Notes under the pieces: model-generated
What the model was told of the DNA's origin: nothing
What the model saw: the letters and a program-made list of their open reading frames with translations, nothing else
Database searches by the model: none
Shown here: positions 1 through 8,758 of the stretch, piece by piece
Layout of the letters: every line of letters starts with the position of its first letter
How positions within the stretch are numbered: the first letter of the stretch is position 1
Program-made: the position numbers and the translations under genes
IMG/VR virus record: IMGVR_UViG_3300035725_000002
Location: 1 to 60,894 of that record
Reading direction: 5' to 3' (one strand)
Length of the DNA stretch: 60,894 bases
Source of the DNA: a virus

Positions 1-127
1 GGCATCATCGCTGGATCGCAGAGCGGTAAGACATCTTTCGCACCTCATTGGTTGATGCGAGAGATACATAGACGCGGCAACGGCGATTATCTGTACGTCT
101 CATCAACCTTCACACTGCTACAAAAGA
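1..127. repeat. Direct terminal repeat, left copy
   Basis: These 127 bases are identical to 60768-60894. A repeat of exactly 127 bases at both contig ends is the signature of a circular de Bruijn graph path assembled with k=127, and the terminase frame reads straight through it. It marks a circular or circularly permuted molecule rather than proven physical ends. Confidence 0.95.
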
Positions 128-1491
128 AGGCGATACCGGAGCTTAGAGAAGTCTTTGAGCATCGCGGCAAGCTTGGAAAGTATAAGAAGGCTGATCAGAC
201 GTTCGTATTCAACGAAGCGGGGATGCGTTGGATACACAGTGAGTGTAACATAGATGATTGCCGGTGCCACGAATCCGGTAATCACGGTTACGATGCCGAT
301 AAGCCTACCATCATCTTCTTTGGTCACGCGAACAACGCTGAGTCATTAGAATCGGCAACCGCTAAAGCCGCCGTGCTTGATGAAGCGGGCCAGGAAGATT
401 TCAAACTTGAGTCCTGGGAAGCGATCCAACGCCGGTTAGCGCTGCATGAAGGCCGTGCGCTGATCCCTACGACACCGTACAACTTCGGCTGGCTTAAAAC
501 AGAGATCTATGATCGTTGGATGGAAGGCGATCCAGATTATGATGTGATCAACTTCTCATCAGGGATGAATCCGGCGTTTCCACAGGCTGAGATCGCGCGT
601 ATGAAGCGCACGATGCCTAAGTGGAAGTTTGAAATGTTTATCATGGGCCTGTTCAGCAAGCCAGCCGGTTTGATCTATGACTGCTTTGATAATCTTGAGA
701 ACGTCTATGATGACACACCAGGTAAGCATCATCGCTTAGTCATTCCGAACACCTGGAAGCGTATAATAGGGATCGACTTTGGTGGCATCAATACAGCGGC
801 GGTTAAGATCGCTATACATCCAACGTTACCGATCTTCTATCTGTACGAAGAGTATTACCCGCGCGTGCATCGATCAACGGCTGAGCACGCGTGTTGGATC
901 ATGCAGCATGAGCCATCGGTACAGATTGACTGGCGCGTGAGCAAAATGAAGCCGGTGCCAACGTTGACATACAACAAGTCAATGTTTACAATCATCGCCG
1001 GTTCACTGAGTGAACGTCAATGGCGAACAGAGATCGCATCATCTGGCCTTGAGGTTCATCCCACCTTGCTAAAAGATGTTGAGCTTGGTATTGATCGAGT
1101 CTACAATACCGTTCAACAGCGCTGGTTTAAGCTCTTTAAGTCATGCCGGTACGCGTTAAGTGAGTTTGGATCGTATTCGCGTGAGATTGATGGTGATGGC
1201 ACACCGATCCCTGGAACGATTGTTAATAAGGCGAAGTATCATTGCCTTGACGCGATACGCTATGCGGTATCGTCTATCGCTGATCCTAATCCGTCTGAAG
1301 AATGGACGGAAGAAGATATGCGATCTTTCCAACCTGACGTTGATGCAGAGATCGCTGAAATGCTTGAAATGTTAGATGATGATGTGAACCTTGATTCACC
1401 GCGCGTGCGACGATTGCTTGAGCGCCAGGAAGCATTGATGCACCGGCCTACGGGCCGTCATCGGATTATTGATGTAGAACCGGAAATGTGA
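1..1491 (+). CDS. terL: Terminase large subunit (5' end lies at the other end of the contig)
   Basis: ATP-driven DNA packaging motor and headful or site nuclease that docks on the portal. The frame is open from base 1; joined through the 127-base terminal overlap to the copy starting at 60630 it makes about 542 aa. Visible: Walker A GSQSGKTS at nt 13-36, Walker B AVLDEAG near nt 370-390, a TTP coupling-motif candidate near nt 470, and an RNase H-like nuclease domain with GIDFGG near nt 766-783 and a late CLDAIRYA acid motif near nt 1243-1266. Both ATPase and nuclease motifs look intact. It is followed 4 bases later by a small membrane protein and then the portal gene, the usual packaging order. 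The family is certain; the packaging mechanism (cos or pac) cannot be told. Confidence 0.95.
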   Translation, partial: GIIAGSQSGKTSFAPHWLMREIHRRGNGDYLYVSSTFTLLQKKAIPELREVFEHRGKLGKYKKADQTFVFNEAGMRWIHSECNIDDCRCHESGNHGYDADKPTIIFFGHANNAESLESATAKAAVLDEAGQEDFKLESWEAIQRRLALHEGRALIPTTPYNFGWLKTEIYDRWMEGDPDYDVINFSSGMNPAFPQAEIARMKRTMPKWKFEMFIMGLFSKPAGLIYDCFDNLENVYDDTPGKHHRLVIPNTWKRIIGIDFGGINTAAVKIAIHPTLPIFYLYEEYYPRVHRSTAEHACWIMQHEPSVQIDWRVSKMKPVPTLTYNKSMFTIIAGSLSERQWRTEIASSGLEVHPTLLKDVELGIDRVYNTVQQRWFKLFKSCRYALSEFGSYSREIDGDGTPIPGTIVNKAKYHCLDAIRYAVSSIADPNPSEEWTEEDMRSFQPDVDAEIAEMLEMLDDDVNLDSPRVRRLLERQEALMHRPTGRHRIIDVEPEM

Positions 1492-1495
1492 AGCC

Positions 1496-1792
1496 ATGAC
1501 AGAAACTAGCGTTATCATTCAAGCTATGGCGTTGACGATGTTTGTCAAGGTGCTGGTTGACGCAATGAAGATCTCGCCGATCCCTTCACCAGCCGCCGTC
1601 ATCCCTATCGTTACTCTGGTGCTGTCATTGGTACTGGCAGTGCTCTATGATGTTGCTAACAGCGTGTCATTAACGCGTCAAGCACTCGCACAATCTGTGT
1701 TCGTTGCGATCCTGGCGTTCGGTGGCGCGGTTGGTGTGACTGAGCTTCAGAAGCGATCTAACATCGCTCAAACATCTAAGGATGCAAGCTAA
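1496..1792 (+). CDS. Small membrane protein (holin candidate)
   Basis: 98 aa, function not recognised. It has two clear hydrophobic segments (about residues 32-54 and 66-84) preceded by a weaker amphipathic N-terminal helix, and a polar lysine-containing C-terminus. Small multi-helix proteins in phage late operons are often holins, but this one sits between the large terminase and the portal, where a head-assembly or lysis role are both possible. Its TAA stop overlaps the portal ATG by one base (TAATG), so the two are translationally coupled. A second two-helix candidate lies at 60388-60573. Confidence 0.6.
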   Translation: MTETSVIIQAMALTMFVKVLVDAMKISPIPSPAAVIPIVTLVLSLVLAVLYDVANSVSLTRQALAQSVFVAILAFGGAVGVTELQKRSNIAQTSKDAS

Positions 1793-3378
1793 TGGATCTC
1801 CATTCAAGACACAACGCGTTTCTTAATCCTTTGGCGCTGATCTCACGGATCTTTTCGCCGGACATCAACATCAGCGGTTCTAATCGGCCTAACGCGATCT
1901 TGCCGGTTGATCGTCGCCAGGTGTACAAGCTGTTGGATGCCTACTACAACAACACGCAGTACAATCGTGAGATCTGGCACGGTTCGCTTGACTACATCAA
2001 CCGTGAGCTTGGCGAAGCTGCGGCCCGCGATCTCGCTGGCATCTTCAATCCAATTGAGCGCGGCACAGAGTTGTACGCGCAAAACATCTTCGCTGGCAGC
2101 TTCGGCGATGAGATTGTTGTCGATGATGTCGTTGGCCCTAAGAATAAGCCGCGTCCGATCAATCAGAAGATCATCGATCCCCTTGAACAGATCTGGGATT
2201 GGTCTAACTTCAACTCAGGCGAAAAGGAACGTTACCCGCGCATCGGATCACTCTTCGGCACTGTGGGGATCAGAGTCGTTGCGAGAGTAGGCAAGAAATT
2301 CCCGAACGATGATCCAAAGGAACGGATCGTTTATATTCAGTTTGAGCATCCATCCATCATTGAAGATTACGTTAAGAATCAGCAACAAGAGATCACGCAG
2401 ATCTTGACGATTCACTTTGAGCTTGAAGGTGACATTGATATCAACACGTCTCAGACGCGGCAATTCAACACCTACAAAACGTTGATGACTGAAACGCAGT
2501 TTGAGACGCTGAGAAACAATGAACCGTTCAACGAAGTGGTTGATGACATTGACTATGAGTTTGCGACAACGGCGAACACGTTAGGTAAGGTGCCGTACGT
2601 GCTCAACTTCCACCGCAAGCTTGAAGGGCCGTGGGGTGCCTGGTGGTTCATGGGATCAGAGAATCCTATTGACCGGCTTAACTCACTCATCGCGCACATC
2701 AACCGTCAGATCATCCGACACGTCAAAGTTAAATGGGTGATGGCTTCAAAGGGCAATCCACCAAGAGAGTTTAATTTCAGTGATACCTCTGTGCTGTTCA
2801 TCAAACTGTTGCCGGAACAGACAGGTAATGACACGTTCATCAAGCCGCTCGTTGCTGACTTGAATCTAGGCGATGCGATCTCTGAAGCGAAGTTTATGCT
2901 TGCTGAGTTGCGTGATCGGATGCCTGAGTTGAAAGCAATTGACGGTGACTTTCTTTCAAACACTACTGGTCAGACTGTGGCTCAGTTGCGCATACCGGCG
3001 ATTGATCGATTGAAGGTTGCGCGATCTAACTACGAGTCGAATCTGATCAAAGCGCAGAAGTTGGCGCTTGCTTATGGCGTGCTACTTGGCATCTGGGATG
3101 TTGGCACCGGTGCTGGCACTATTGAAGCTGTCAATGAAGCGAGTGAGAAAAGACTGTTTGATCACAAGTTTATCAAACGCGAGTATCTGACTGTCACTGA
3201 ATCTGAGCGCTTACAGAATCAGTTACTTGAAATGCAGATCGCTGAAGCTGGCAACGTTGCCGGAGCAACAAGCAATGGCACCGGAGCTAACAACAAAGGC
3301 CCGCGCAATCTTCCTGATGGCCGTGGTAGCATCGGACAGTTGCCAGGATCGAATCAGAATCCAACTGCTACACCGTAA
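1792..3378 (+). CDS. Portal protein
   Basis: 528 aa. The portal forms the dodecameric ring at the capsid vertex through which the terminase pumps DNA and to which the neck attaches. Support is positional and by size: directly after the large terminase and directly before a gpF-like minor head protein and scaffold. The sequence is long and mixed alpha/beta, with a helical stretch around residues 365-450 resembling the portal stem and wing, and a Gly/Asn/Pro-rich disordered tail after about residue 480. No catalytic motif is expected. The ATG overlaps the upstream stop. Confidence 0.85.
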   Translation: MDLHSRHNAFLNPLALISRIFSPDINISGSNRPNAILPVDRRQVYKLLDAYYNNTQYNREIWHGSLDYINRELGEAAARDLAGIFNPIERGTELYAQNIFAGSFGDEIVVDDVVGPKNKPRPINQKIIDPLEQIWDWSNFNSGEKERYPRIGSLFGTVGIRVVARVGKKFPNDDPKERIVYIQFEHPSIIEDYVKNQQQEITQILTIHFELEGDIDINTSQTRQFNTYKTLMTETQFETLRNNEPFNEVVDDIDYEFATTANTLGKVPYVLNFHRKLEGPWGAWWFMGSENPIDRLNSLIAHINRQIIRHVKVKWVMASKGNPPREFNFSDTSVLFIKLLPEQTGNDTFIKPLVADLNLGDAISEAKFMLAELRDRMPELKAIDGDFLSNTTGQTVAQLRIPAIDRLKVARSNYESNLIKAQKLALAYGVLLGIWDVGTGAGTIEAVNEASEKRLFDHKFIKREYLTVTESERLQNQLLEMQIAEAGNVAGATSNGTGANNKGPRNLPDGRGSIGQLPGSNQNPTATP

Positions 3379-3387
3379 CTAAGTTGA

Positions 3388-4065
3388 ATGCCTGATGATA
3401 ATACTAAACGGCATGATCGCCAGATTGATGCACTCATTACTTCTGGTCTGATCGCTCTAAAGAGATCTCTGCAAGTGGCGTTTATACTTCGCTTGCTGCA
3501 ACTCACTACGCATCAGATTATTGTTGAATCAGATCGGCGAAGAGTGTTAGCCATTCTTCAAGCTGAGTTGCGAGATCGTATTGATTACACAGGGCCGGTA
3601 TATCAAGCGGTGATCAATTCAATCTCAAAGGCTGGCCCTGACATCATTGATTACGAAGTAACAGTGCCGGATGATCATGGTTTAGTTCTCACCTCAAGAC
3701 TTGAGCGCGCGAAAAATCAACTGATCGGACAGATCAACACAACACTGATAACAGGTGTTTCTAAGGAAGCTTCGCGCAGCGATGTTTCAACAGAAATGTT
3801 CAAGATCCTTTCGCTTCACAGTGGCTTCAAGCGTGTGATGGCTTACGACACGGCTAGAGCTTACAATCTTCAATTGCTGTCTGTACTGCTTGGATCGAAC
3901 GTTGATTATGTGCGCATTCAGTTGTCGGAAGAGCACGATCATCCTGATATCTGTGATAAGTTAGTTGGTGTCTTTCCGATGTCGGAAGTCACCGGCGAAC
4001 CTTTCCGGCCTATTCCACCTTTCCATCCGTTTTGCAAATGTTATGTGCTTCCCTTCCGATCCTGA
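3388..4065 (+). CDS. Minor head protein, Mu gpF / SPP1 gp7-like
   Basis: 225 aa. It resembles the head morphogenesis family found next to the portal: a helical N-terminal half and a C-terminal domain ending in PPFHPFCKC, equivalent to the HPNCRC-type motif of Mu gpF-like proteins. These proteins are packaged in low copy and assist capsid assembly or DNA ejection. The gene starts 9 bases after the portal stop. It is on the short side for the family, so the N-terminal portal-interacting part may be reduced. Confidence 0.75.
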   Translation: MPDDNTKRHDRQIDALITSGLIALKRSLQVAFILRLLQLTTHQIIVESDRRRVLAILQAELRDRIDYTGPVYQAVINSISKAGPDIIDYEVTVPDDHGLVLTSRLERAKNQLIGQINTTLITGVSKEASRSDVSTEMFKILSLHSGFKRVMAYDTARAYNLQLLSVLLGSNVDYVRIQLSEEHDHPDICDKLVGVFPMSEVTGEPFRPIPPFHPFCKCYVLPFRS

Positions 4066-4083
4066 GATTTCTGGATCTTCTGG

Positions 4084-4112
4084 TTGACAATTCGCTAGTG
4101 CCTGGTTTAGAC
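4084..4112 (+). promoter_or_regulatory. Candidate sigma-70 promoter ahead of scaffold and capsid genes
   Basis: TTGACA at 4084-4089, a 17-base spacer and TTAGAC at 4107-4112, in the only 76-base gap in this part of the late operon. The -35 lies inside GGTTGACAA, a 9-mer also found at 22688, 22711 and 44758. The -10 is a modest match. It would give extra transcription of the highly expressed scaffold-decoration-capsid block. Confidence 0.5.
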
Positions 4113-4141
4113 TCCGCCACTGTGAGGGAATGACGTAAGTT

Positions 4142-4813
4142 ATGCCAGCACCAACCACACCGCAAAACCAGCAACCAACCAATACACCTGGCACCGCACC
4201 AGGGAGCGATGAACCGAATGATAATCCGTCAGGCAATGAGCCAGCGGGAGATCCACCGGCATCATCGACAACTGCGGGTGCTGATGACGGCGCGGGTACG
4301 CAAAGGGCAAGAGGCAAAAAGCCTGATGGTATTACGCCGGAAGTACAAGCTTACATTGACTCTGAAGCACGCAAGGTAAGATTAGCGGCTGAAGAGGAAG
4401 GTAGGCGAAAAGGACGCGAAGCACTTCAAGCGGAGTTAGAAGATCAGAACGCTACGGACACTGAGCGATTGACGAAAGTAACAGCTAAGGTCACTCGCCT
4501 TGAACAAGAGTTAGCGGACGCGAAGAATAATCACGCTCGTTTACTCATGGCGCTCAAAGTCGGACTACCGAAGCCTGAAGTTAACTTCAAGCGATTAATC
4601 ATCACTTCTGATGACGCAGCGCTTGAAGCTGACGCTCTTGAACTAAAAGAGAGTCTTGGCGTTCAGCCTAATGGTAATCAGCAACCTGTACACACACCAC
4701 GCGGGCCAAACGGCGGAAGATCAACACAACAGCCTACTCGCTCTGAGGAAGAGCAAGAGACGGTAACTAAGGTCACTGCGCAAGCAATTGATCCGATGTA
4801 TCGTAACTTGTAA
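4142..4813 (+). CDS. Capsid scaffolding protein
   Basis: 223 aa. The first 50 residues are Pro/Thr/Asn/Gly-rich and disordered; residues about 60-130 are a highly charged heptad-rich helix (E/K/R/A-rich, coiled coil); the tail is again Gln/Gly/Thr-rich. This architecture and the place immediately before the decoration and major capsid genes are typical of siphovirus scaffold proteins, which fill the procapsid and leave before packaging. No protease was found, so scaffold exit may be by release rather than cleavage, or may use a protease I did not recognise. Confidence 0.75.
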   Translation: MPAPTTPQNQQPTNTPGTAPGSDEPNDNPSGNEPAGDPPASSTTAGADDGAGTQRARGKKPDGITPEVQAYIDSEARKVRLAAEEEGRRKGREALQAELEDQNATDTERLTKVTAKVTRLEQELADAKNNHARLLMALKVGLPKPEVNFKRLIITSDDAALEADALELKESLGVQPNGNQQPVHTPRGPNGGRSTQQPTRSEEEQETVTKVTAQAIDPMYRNL

Positions 4814-4848
4814 ACATTAACCTTTCTTAGAATAAGGGAGAAGAGATT

Positions 4849-5469
4849 ATGACATTAGTTGCTCTGAGCACTAGTGCGATTGCGTCTCTTTCTTCACTTG
4901 AGCCGCCATCCGGTCATCGTCTTAGCGGACTAACAGCCGGAGAAGATATCTTTGCAGGTGCAGCGTGCCGTATTGATGATGATGGAACAGTGTATCTGTC
5001 ATCTGCAAACGCGGCTGATGCAAATGCGGATGTCCACGGTTTTTCCTGGCGCGCGGTGAAGAGTGGTGGCCCGATCACGCTTGGTTTTGATGAGCGTATT
5101 ATGTACGGTGATTCTCTAACACCAGGTGCAGCTTTGTATCTGTCTGCGGACGTTACGAAGAAAGGCCGTCTTGACACGGCACCTGGAACGGGATCGCCTG
5201 TACCGTGCGCTTTCGTTATGAACGAAGGTCAACGCATCGTTTGTCTACGCAACGTTGGTATGTACGCCGTTGGTGCTGGTGCTGAAGCTGCGGCGTTCTT
5301 TGGTAATGTTCCACAAGCCGCAGAACCTAATCTTGGTGCCACTGTTGGTGTTGACGTTGCAGCGTCAACCGGCACTCAGGTTGCGACAAAAACGGAGTTG
5401 GATACCACCAACACTAAAGTTAACAATTTGCTCGCTAAGCTTCGCACAGCGGGCATCATCGCGCCATAA
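4849..5469 (+). CDS. Capsid decoration / head fibre-like protein
   Basis: 206 aa. The body is small-residue-rich beta structure (GEDIFAGAACRIDDDGTVYL and similar stretches), like DUF2190-type decoration proteins that bind the outer capsid surface. The last 40 residues (a TKTELDTTNTKVNNLLAKLR-like helix) form a short coiled coil, which suggests a trimer. A strong Shine-Dalgarno (AAGGGAGAAG) precedes the ATG. Lying between scaffold and major capsid protein is the usual place for this function. Confidence 0.7.
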   Translation: MTLVALSTSAIASLSSLEPPSGHRLSGLTAGEDIFAGAACRIDDDGTVYLSSANAADANADVHGFSWRAVKSGGPITLGFDERIMYGDSLTPGAALYLSADVTKKGRLDTAPGTGSPVPCAFVMNEGQRIVCLRNVGMYAVGAGAEAAAFFGNVPQAAEPNLGATVGVDVAASTGTQVATKTELDTTNTKVNNLLAKLRTAGIIAP

Positions 5470-5513
5470 GCGCAGTGACTAACCCAAAGACTACTTAGAA
5501 AGGATATCCGATT

Positions 5514-6626
5514 ATGCCAACACGTTTTGTCGATCTAGCAAACGTCGCTCAATACGGAACCCTTGATGTCTTTGCCAGTCTTGCTGCGCAGACCCGCGAT
5601 CAAACGATTGCGCAGTATGGTGAAGATCGAGTGTTCGAGACGATTAGAGAAGGATTCGAGATCCACAATCGTCTGGTGCGCCAGCTAATGTCTGAGCGCG
5701 TTCAATTCTCAACTGATCGGCTGTTCCGCTACGGCGGTGATCCACAGTCGAACATGCAGCGTCTTGATGAATACGGTTCGCCTGACGCACAGCGCCGGAT
5801 CACCGGTGCAACTTTGGGCCTTCCTCTTGACTACTTCGGTATCGCTGTTCAATGGACTCGCAAGTTCATGCAGAACAACACCGTTGAAGATCTCTTGAAG
5901 GAAGCAACAGCCGCGCGTCAAGCGCATATCCGTCGCGTTCGTCATGAAATTCTCAACGCGATCTTTACACCAACGAACAACCTGGCTTATGAGGATGTGT
6001 TGGTTGATTACCTGAACTATCCGGTTCGCGCATTGCTCAATGCGGATGGTTCGCCAATTCCACCTAATCCGTACACAGGTGCGACGTTCGATCCGAACAC
6101 GCACACTCACTATCTTTATGGCACGGCCATCAATGACACCAACGTTGCTCTGTTGATCAAGACAGTGCAAGAGCATGGCGTCGATGGCACGCTGCGCTTA
6201 GAGATTAGCGAAACTGATGAGCCAGCGGTACGCGCGCTGAACGGTTTCGTTGAAGCTGTGCCGGTCAACGTCGAACAAGCCTACGGCTTCTCAGCAAGCT
6301 TTACCGCTCAGGGCCGTGCGCAAGTGGTCAACACCAGTGACCGTTTCATCGGCGTGTACGGTGCTGCTAACGTGTGGGTGAAGAATTGGCAAATTCCTGG
6401 CTACATGATCTGTTGGGATGACGGATCGCGTCCGATTGCGATTCGTACCCGCAAAAACAATCCGAGTGGTTGGGAGTTGGCTGTTGCCTACGAGAATGAA
6501 GTGTTTCCGCTCAGAGCACGTGTGCTTGACTCGGAATTCAGCGCCGGTGTGTTGGTTCGTCATAAGATGGCCGTGTTGTACATCAACGGTGCTGCGGTCG
6601 CTTACGTCAAGCCTACCATTCCGTAA
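5514..6626 (+). CDS. Major capsid protein
   Basis: 370 aa. By size, position after scaffold and decoration genes, strong ribosome binding site (AGAAAGGAT) and the hairpin that follows, this is the major capsid subunit, presumably HK97 fold. A long N-terminal helix region (residues about 30-70), the central spine-like helix (about 105-150, EDLLKEATAARQAHIRRVRH) and beta-rich C-terminal half are compatible with that fold. The codons are regular, as expected for an abundant protein. No N-terminal delta-domain protease cleavage site could be assigned. Confidence 0.85.
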   Translation: MPTRFVDLANVAQYGTLDVFASLAAQTRDQTIAQYGEDRVFETIREGFEIHNRLVRQLMSERVQFSTDRLFRYGGDPQSNMQRLDEYGSPDAQRRITGATLGLPLDYFGIAVQWTRKFMQNNTVEDLLKEATAARQAHIRRVRHEILNAIFTPTNNLAYEDVLVDYLNYPVRALLNADGSPIPPNPYTGATFDPNTHTHYLYGTAINDTNVALLIKTVQEHGVDGTLRLEISETDEPAVRALNGFVEAVPVNVEQAYGFSASFTAQGRAQVVNTSDRFIGVYGAANVWVKNWQIPGYMICWDDGSRPIAIRTRKNNPSGWELAVAYENEVFPLRARVLDSEFSAGVLVRHKMAVLYINGAAVAYVKPTIP

Positions 6627-6667
6627 TTGAAGCTCTGCGCGGTATGGCAAGGGCCGTGCAGCTTGGG

Positions 6668-6718
6668 AAGCGGCGGTTGATTACCAGAGAATTGATCGCC
6701 GCTTGCCAGTTTATTATT
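6668..6718 (+). terminator. Hairpin with T-rich tail after the capsid gene
   Basis: Arms AAGCGGCG (6668-6675) and CGCCGCTT (6697-6704) are perfectly complementary. The next seven positions (6676-6682 with 6690-6696) also pair if G-T wobbles are allowed, leaving a 7-base loop. The tail GCCAGTTTATTATT is T-rich but interrupted, so it is probably a partial terminator or an mRNA-stabilising hairpin that sets capsid mRNA above downstream neck mRNA. Confidence 0.7.
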
Positions 6719-6734
6719 AAGGGAGAACGAGATC

Positions 6735-7217
6735 ATGGCGAAAGATGACAATAAGAAAGCCGGTAACGGTGAAGGTGCTGGTACTGGTGCCGGTGCATCA
6801 ATGGATGTGACGGCGAGTAATCCAAGCACTATCAATGCGCCAGAGCGCACTGGTGGTGTGATGGATTCGTCAACTACCACAGCGGCACGTGAACCGAAGT
6901 TAGATTCAAAACCGCTTGGTTCGCAGCCGCCAAGCTCAAGAGCCGAAGAGGAAGTTAACGCGGCTGTTGAAGCTGCGATGCACGAAGAGTACGTGCAAAC
7001 GGAAGCGCAGCGGCGCGTTGCGGCGGCAAGAGCGCAAAGGCTCATGGATAGCGTCAACACAGAGAATCCGTACGGTCTGGCAGAAGGTCAAAAGCCGGTC
7101 TACCAGGTTGGTGCTTGGCTGGTTGATCCTGACGGTAATCGCGTGCAGAAAGTCTCTGATCTTCGGCCACCGTCTGAAGTGATCGTTGATCCTGCAACGT
7201 CGATGAAACAGATGTAA
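6735..7217 (+). CDS. Structural-region protein of unknown function
   Basis: 160 aa, not recognised. The N-terminal 70 residues are Gly/Ala/Ser/Thr-rich and probably disordered; residues 75-105 are an Ala/Glu/Arg helix; the C-terminus has a short ordered module (YQVGAWLVDPDGNRV). A strong AAGGGAG ribosome site precedes the start. Placed between the major capsid protein and the neck genes, it may be a minor head or internal protein. Confidence 0.7.
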   Translation: MAKDDNKKAGNGEGAGTGAGASMDVTASNPSTINAPERTGGVMDSSTTTAAREPKLDSKPLGSQPPSSRAEEEVNAAVEAAMHEEYVQTEAQRRVAAARAQRLMDSVNTENPYGLAEGQKPVYQVGAWLVDPDGNRVQKVSDLRPPSEVIVDPATSMKQM

Positions 7218-7224
7218 TCGAATC

Positions 7225-7677
7225 ATGCCAAAGCTGATCGATGAAATACTGGCTCAAACTGACGGCACTATTATTAAGCCGGAAGAGAGAGGCTATGTGC
7301 GGATGGTCTTGGGTATTGCGGAAGATGCAACGAGTACGCTGTACGGGACTAGCGAAACTCGGTTTGACGCGATGGCTTCAAACGTATTCTTCAACAAGTC
7401 CATCCGCACCATGATCGATAAGTACGGCAAGCTTGGTGATGATATCATCGCATTGCAAGGTGTGAAGAATTATGCTTCAAGTGATCAAAGACTGCGGATT
7501 GCGTACATCATGCAAAACTTAGTCTTTCCGCCGTCGAAGCAAGCACCTCTGGAAGATATCTTGACTGTGCTCGCCGAACGTGAGCAAGGTGGTCAGTTGT
7601 TACAGAACATTCCGGTTCGTTATGGTGAGTTTGCCGGAGTCTTTGATAGCGACGATGAGTTTGGTTTGTGTCCCTAA
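7225..7677 (+). CDS. Head-tail connector candidate
   Basis: 150 aa, mostly helical, with no recognised motif. Position (first ordered gene after the capsid region, followed by four small neck-like genes) and size fit a head-completion or adaptor protein that docks on the portal ring. Its TAA overlaps the next ATG by one base. The assignment is by gene order only. Confidence 0.6.
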   Translation: MPKLIDEILAQTDGTIIKPEERGYVRMVLGIAEDATSTLYGTSETRFDAMASNVFFNKSIRTMIDKYGKLGDDIIALQGVKNYASSDQRLRIAYIMQNLVFPPSKQAPLEDILTVLAEREQGGQLLQNIPVRYGEFAGVFDSDDEFGLCP

Positions 7678-8051
7678 TGCCTGATTGGACTATAGAGGAT
7701 CGGATCGATTATGACACAGATCGAATAGTCTACTTCGGATCTGATGCTTCAGTCATCTTGTATGATGAAGCCGGAGCGGAGTTGATTGAGATCCTTCAAA
7801 ACTGGTTTATCTATAAGAATCATAACTATGCGGCTAACGCGTTCAATTACAATCTCAAGATCGCAGAGAGCGATGTCAAGTACGATACGCCGATGGCCGC
7901 AGTCAAAACGATTCGTTATAGGATCGATGGAGTGTTGTCAGACACGTACACTCATAATGGTGTTGAAGCACCTGACTTCGGTGGTAAGCGAACCTGGATC
8001 ATCAGCGTGAACAAGCCGAAGTTTCGTAATAACTATTTCATGGCATCGTGA
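7677..8051 (+). CDS. Neck / head closure protein candidate
   Basis: 124 aa from the ATG at 7677, which overlaps the previous stop (TAATG); an upstream in-frame GTG at 7668 is less likely. The protein looks beta-rich (DTDRIVYFGSDASVILYDE and following), as head-closure (SPP1 gp16-like) proteins are. Function is inferred from neighbours. The stop overlaps the next start (TGATG). Confidence 0.6.
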   Translation: MPDWTIEDRIDYDTDRIVYFGSDASVILYDEAGAELIEILQNWFIYKNHNYAANAFNYNLKIAESDVKYDTPMAAVKTIRYRIDGVLSDTYTHNGVEAPDFGGKRTWIISVNKPKFRNNYFMAS

Positions 8052-8104
8052 TGACGAAGAAAAAGAAAGCGAAGAAGCGAAAGAGCCGCAAGAAGAAGTA
8101 TTGA
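8051..8104 (+). CDS. 17-residue polybasic micro-protein
   Basis: ATG at 8051 overlaps the upstream TGA (TGATG), and the TGA at 8102-8104 is one base before the ATG of the next gene at 8106. The peptide has 12 Lys/Arg of 17 residues (MTKKKKAKKRKSRKKKY). The tight stop/start coupling on both sides makes translation plausible. It might bind DNA or another virion surface, or be a translational relay with no product of its own. Too short for domain evidence. Confidence 0.45.
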   Translation: MTKKKKAKKRKSRKKKY

Positions 8105-8105
8105 A

Positions 8106-8753
8106 ATGCCGTTCGATCAAAACATCAGCATTGAGCTAACAGGTGGCGCTCATGCGATTCAGATCGAACCTGTCTTGATCTTACGAAGAAATGATGCTTT
8201 TGAGAACGCACCTGATGTTGTCGCACAGCAAGCGGCGTTGTTCTTTGAAACTATTAAAGACGAGATCGCTGAATCAGCGCGTACCAAAATGCGTGAATGG
8301 CGCGGTGATGAGAAGCGTGATATCCAGGCCACGGTGTTTCCAGGGATCTACAATCAAACGAGTTTGATCGTTGGTGGTGATCTGGTTCAAACATACGTTG
8401 ATGAGTTTGGCCTTGAAGCACGCAAATGCTTTCCGCCGTGGCGAGAGGGAACGTTACTCTTCCAATGGGTGATCGATAAGCTGGCACCGCAGCCATTGCC
8501 GGTGCAGCATCCACGCGTTGAAGAGAGTAAGCGATTACTCAACGCTCAGTTGAGCGCATCATTCGCTGTAGCGGTGGCCATCAATCAAAGAGGATTACCA
8601 GCACCGGCTGATTATCTTCATGAGCCATTCGCAGCGACGTTTGAAGAGTTTTTGCCGCGCGTAACTGAAGGATTGATCAAGGCCGGTATCAGGGCCGCAT
8701 CGATCATCAATACCAGTGACGCTGGTTCGGCTGAGTTTATTGTTCACAGTTAG
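8106..8753 (+). CDS. Tail completion / neck protein candidate (HK97 gp10-like position)
   Basis: 215 aa, not confidently recognised. The N-terminal part contains a helix of DEIAESARTKMREW type seen in HK97 gp10-like minor tail proteins, followed by an RDIQ...GDLVQTYVDEFG segment; the C-terminal 80 residues look like an added helical domain. Gene order (after head closure, before the tail terminator and tube) supports a head-tail joining role. Confidence 0.6.
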   Translation: MPFDQNISIELTGGAHAIQIEPVLILRRNDAFENAPDVVAQQAALFFETIKDEIAESARTKMREWRGDEKRDIQATVFPGIYNQTSLIVGGDLVQTYVDEFGLEARKCFPPWREGTLLFQWVIDKLAPQPLPVQHPRVEESKRLLNAQLSASFAVAVAINQRGLPAPADYLHEPFAATFEEFLPRVTEGLIKAGIRAASIINTSDAGSAEFIVHS

Positions 8754-8758
8754 GATCT

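Noticed and set aside
3961-4317. 118-codon leftward frame over the gpF-like and scaffold genes
   Set aside because: Antisense shadow of Pro/Gly-rich scaffold codons, no context.
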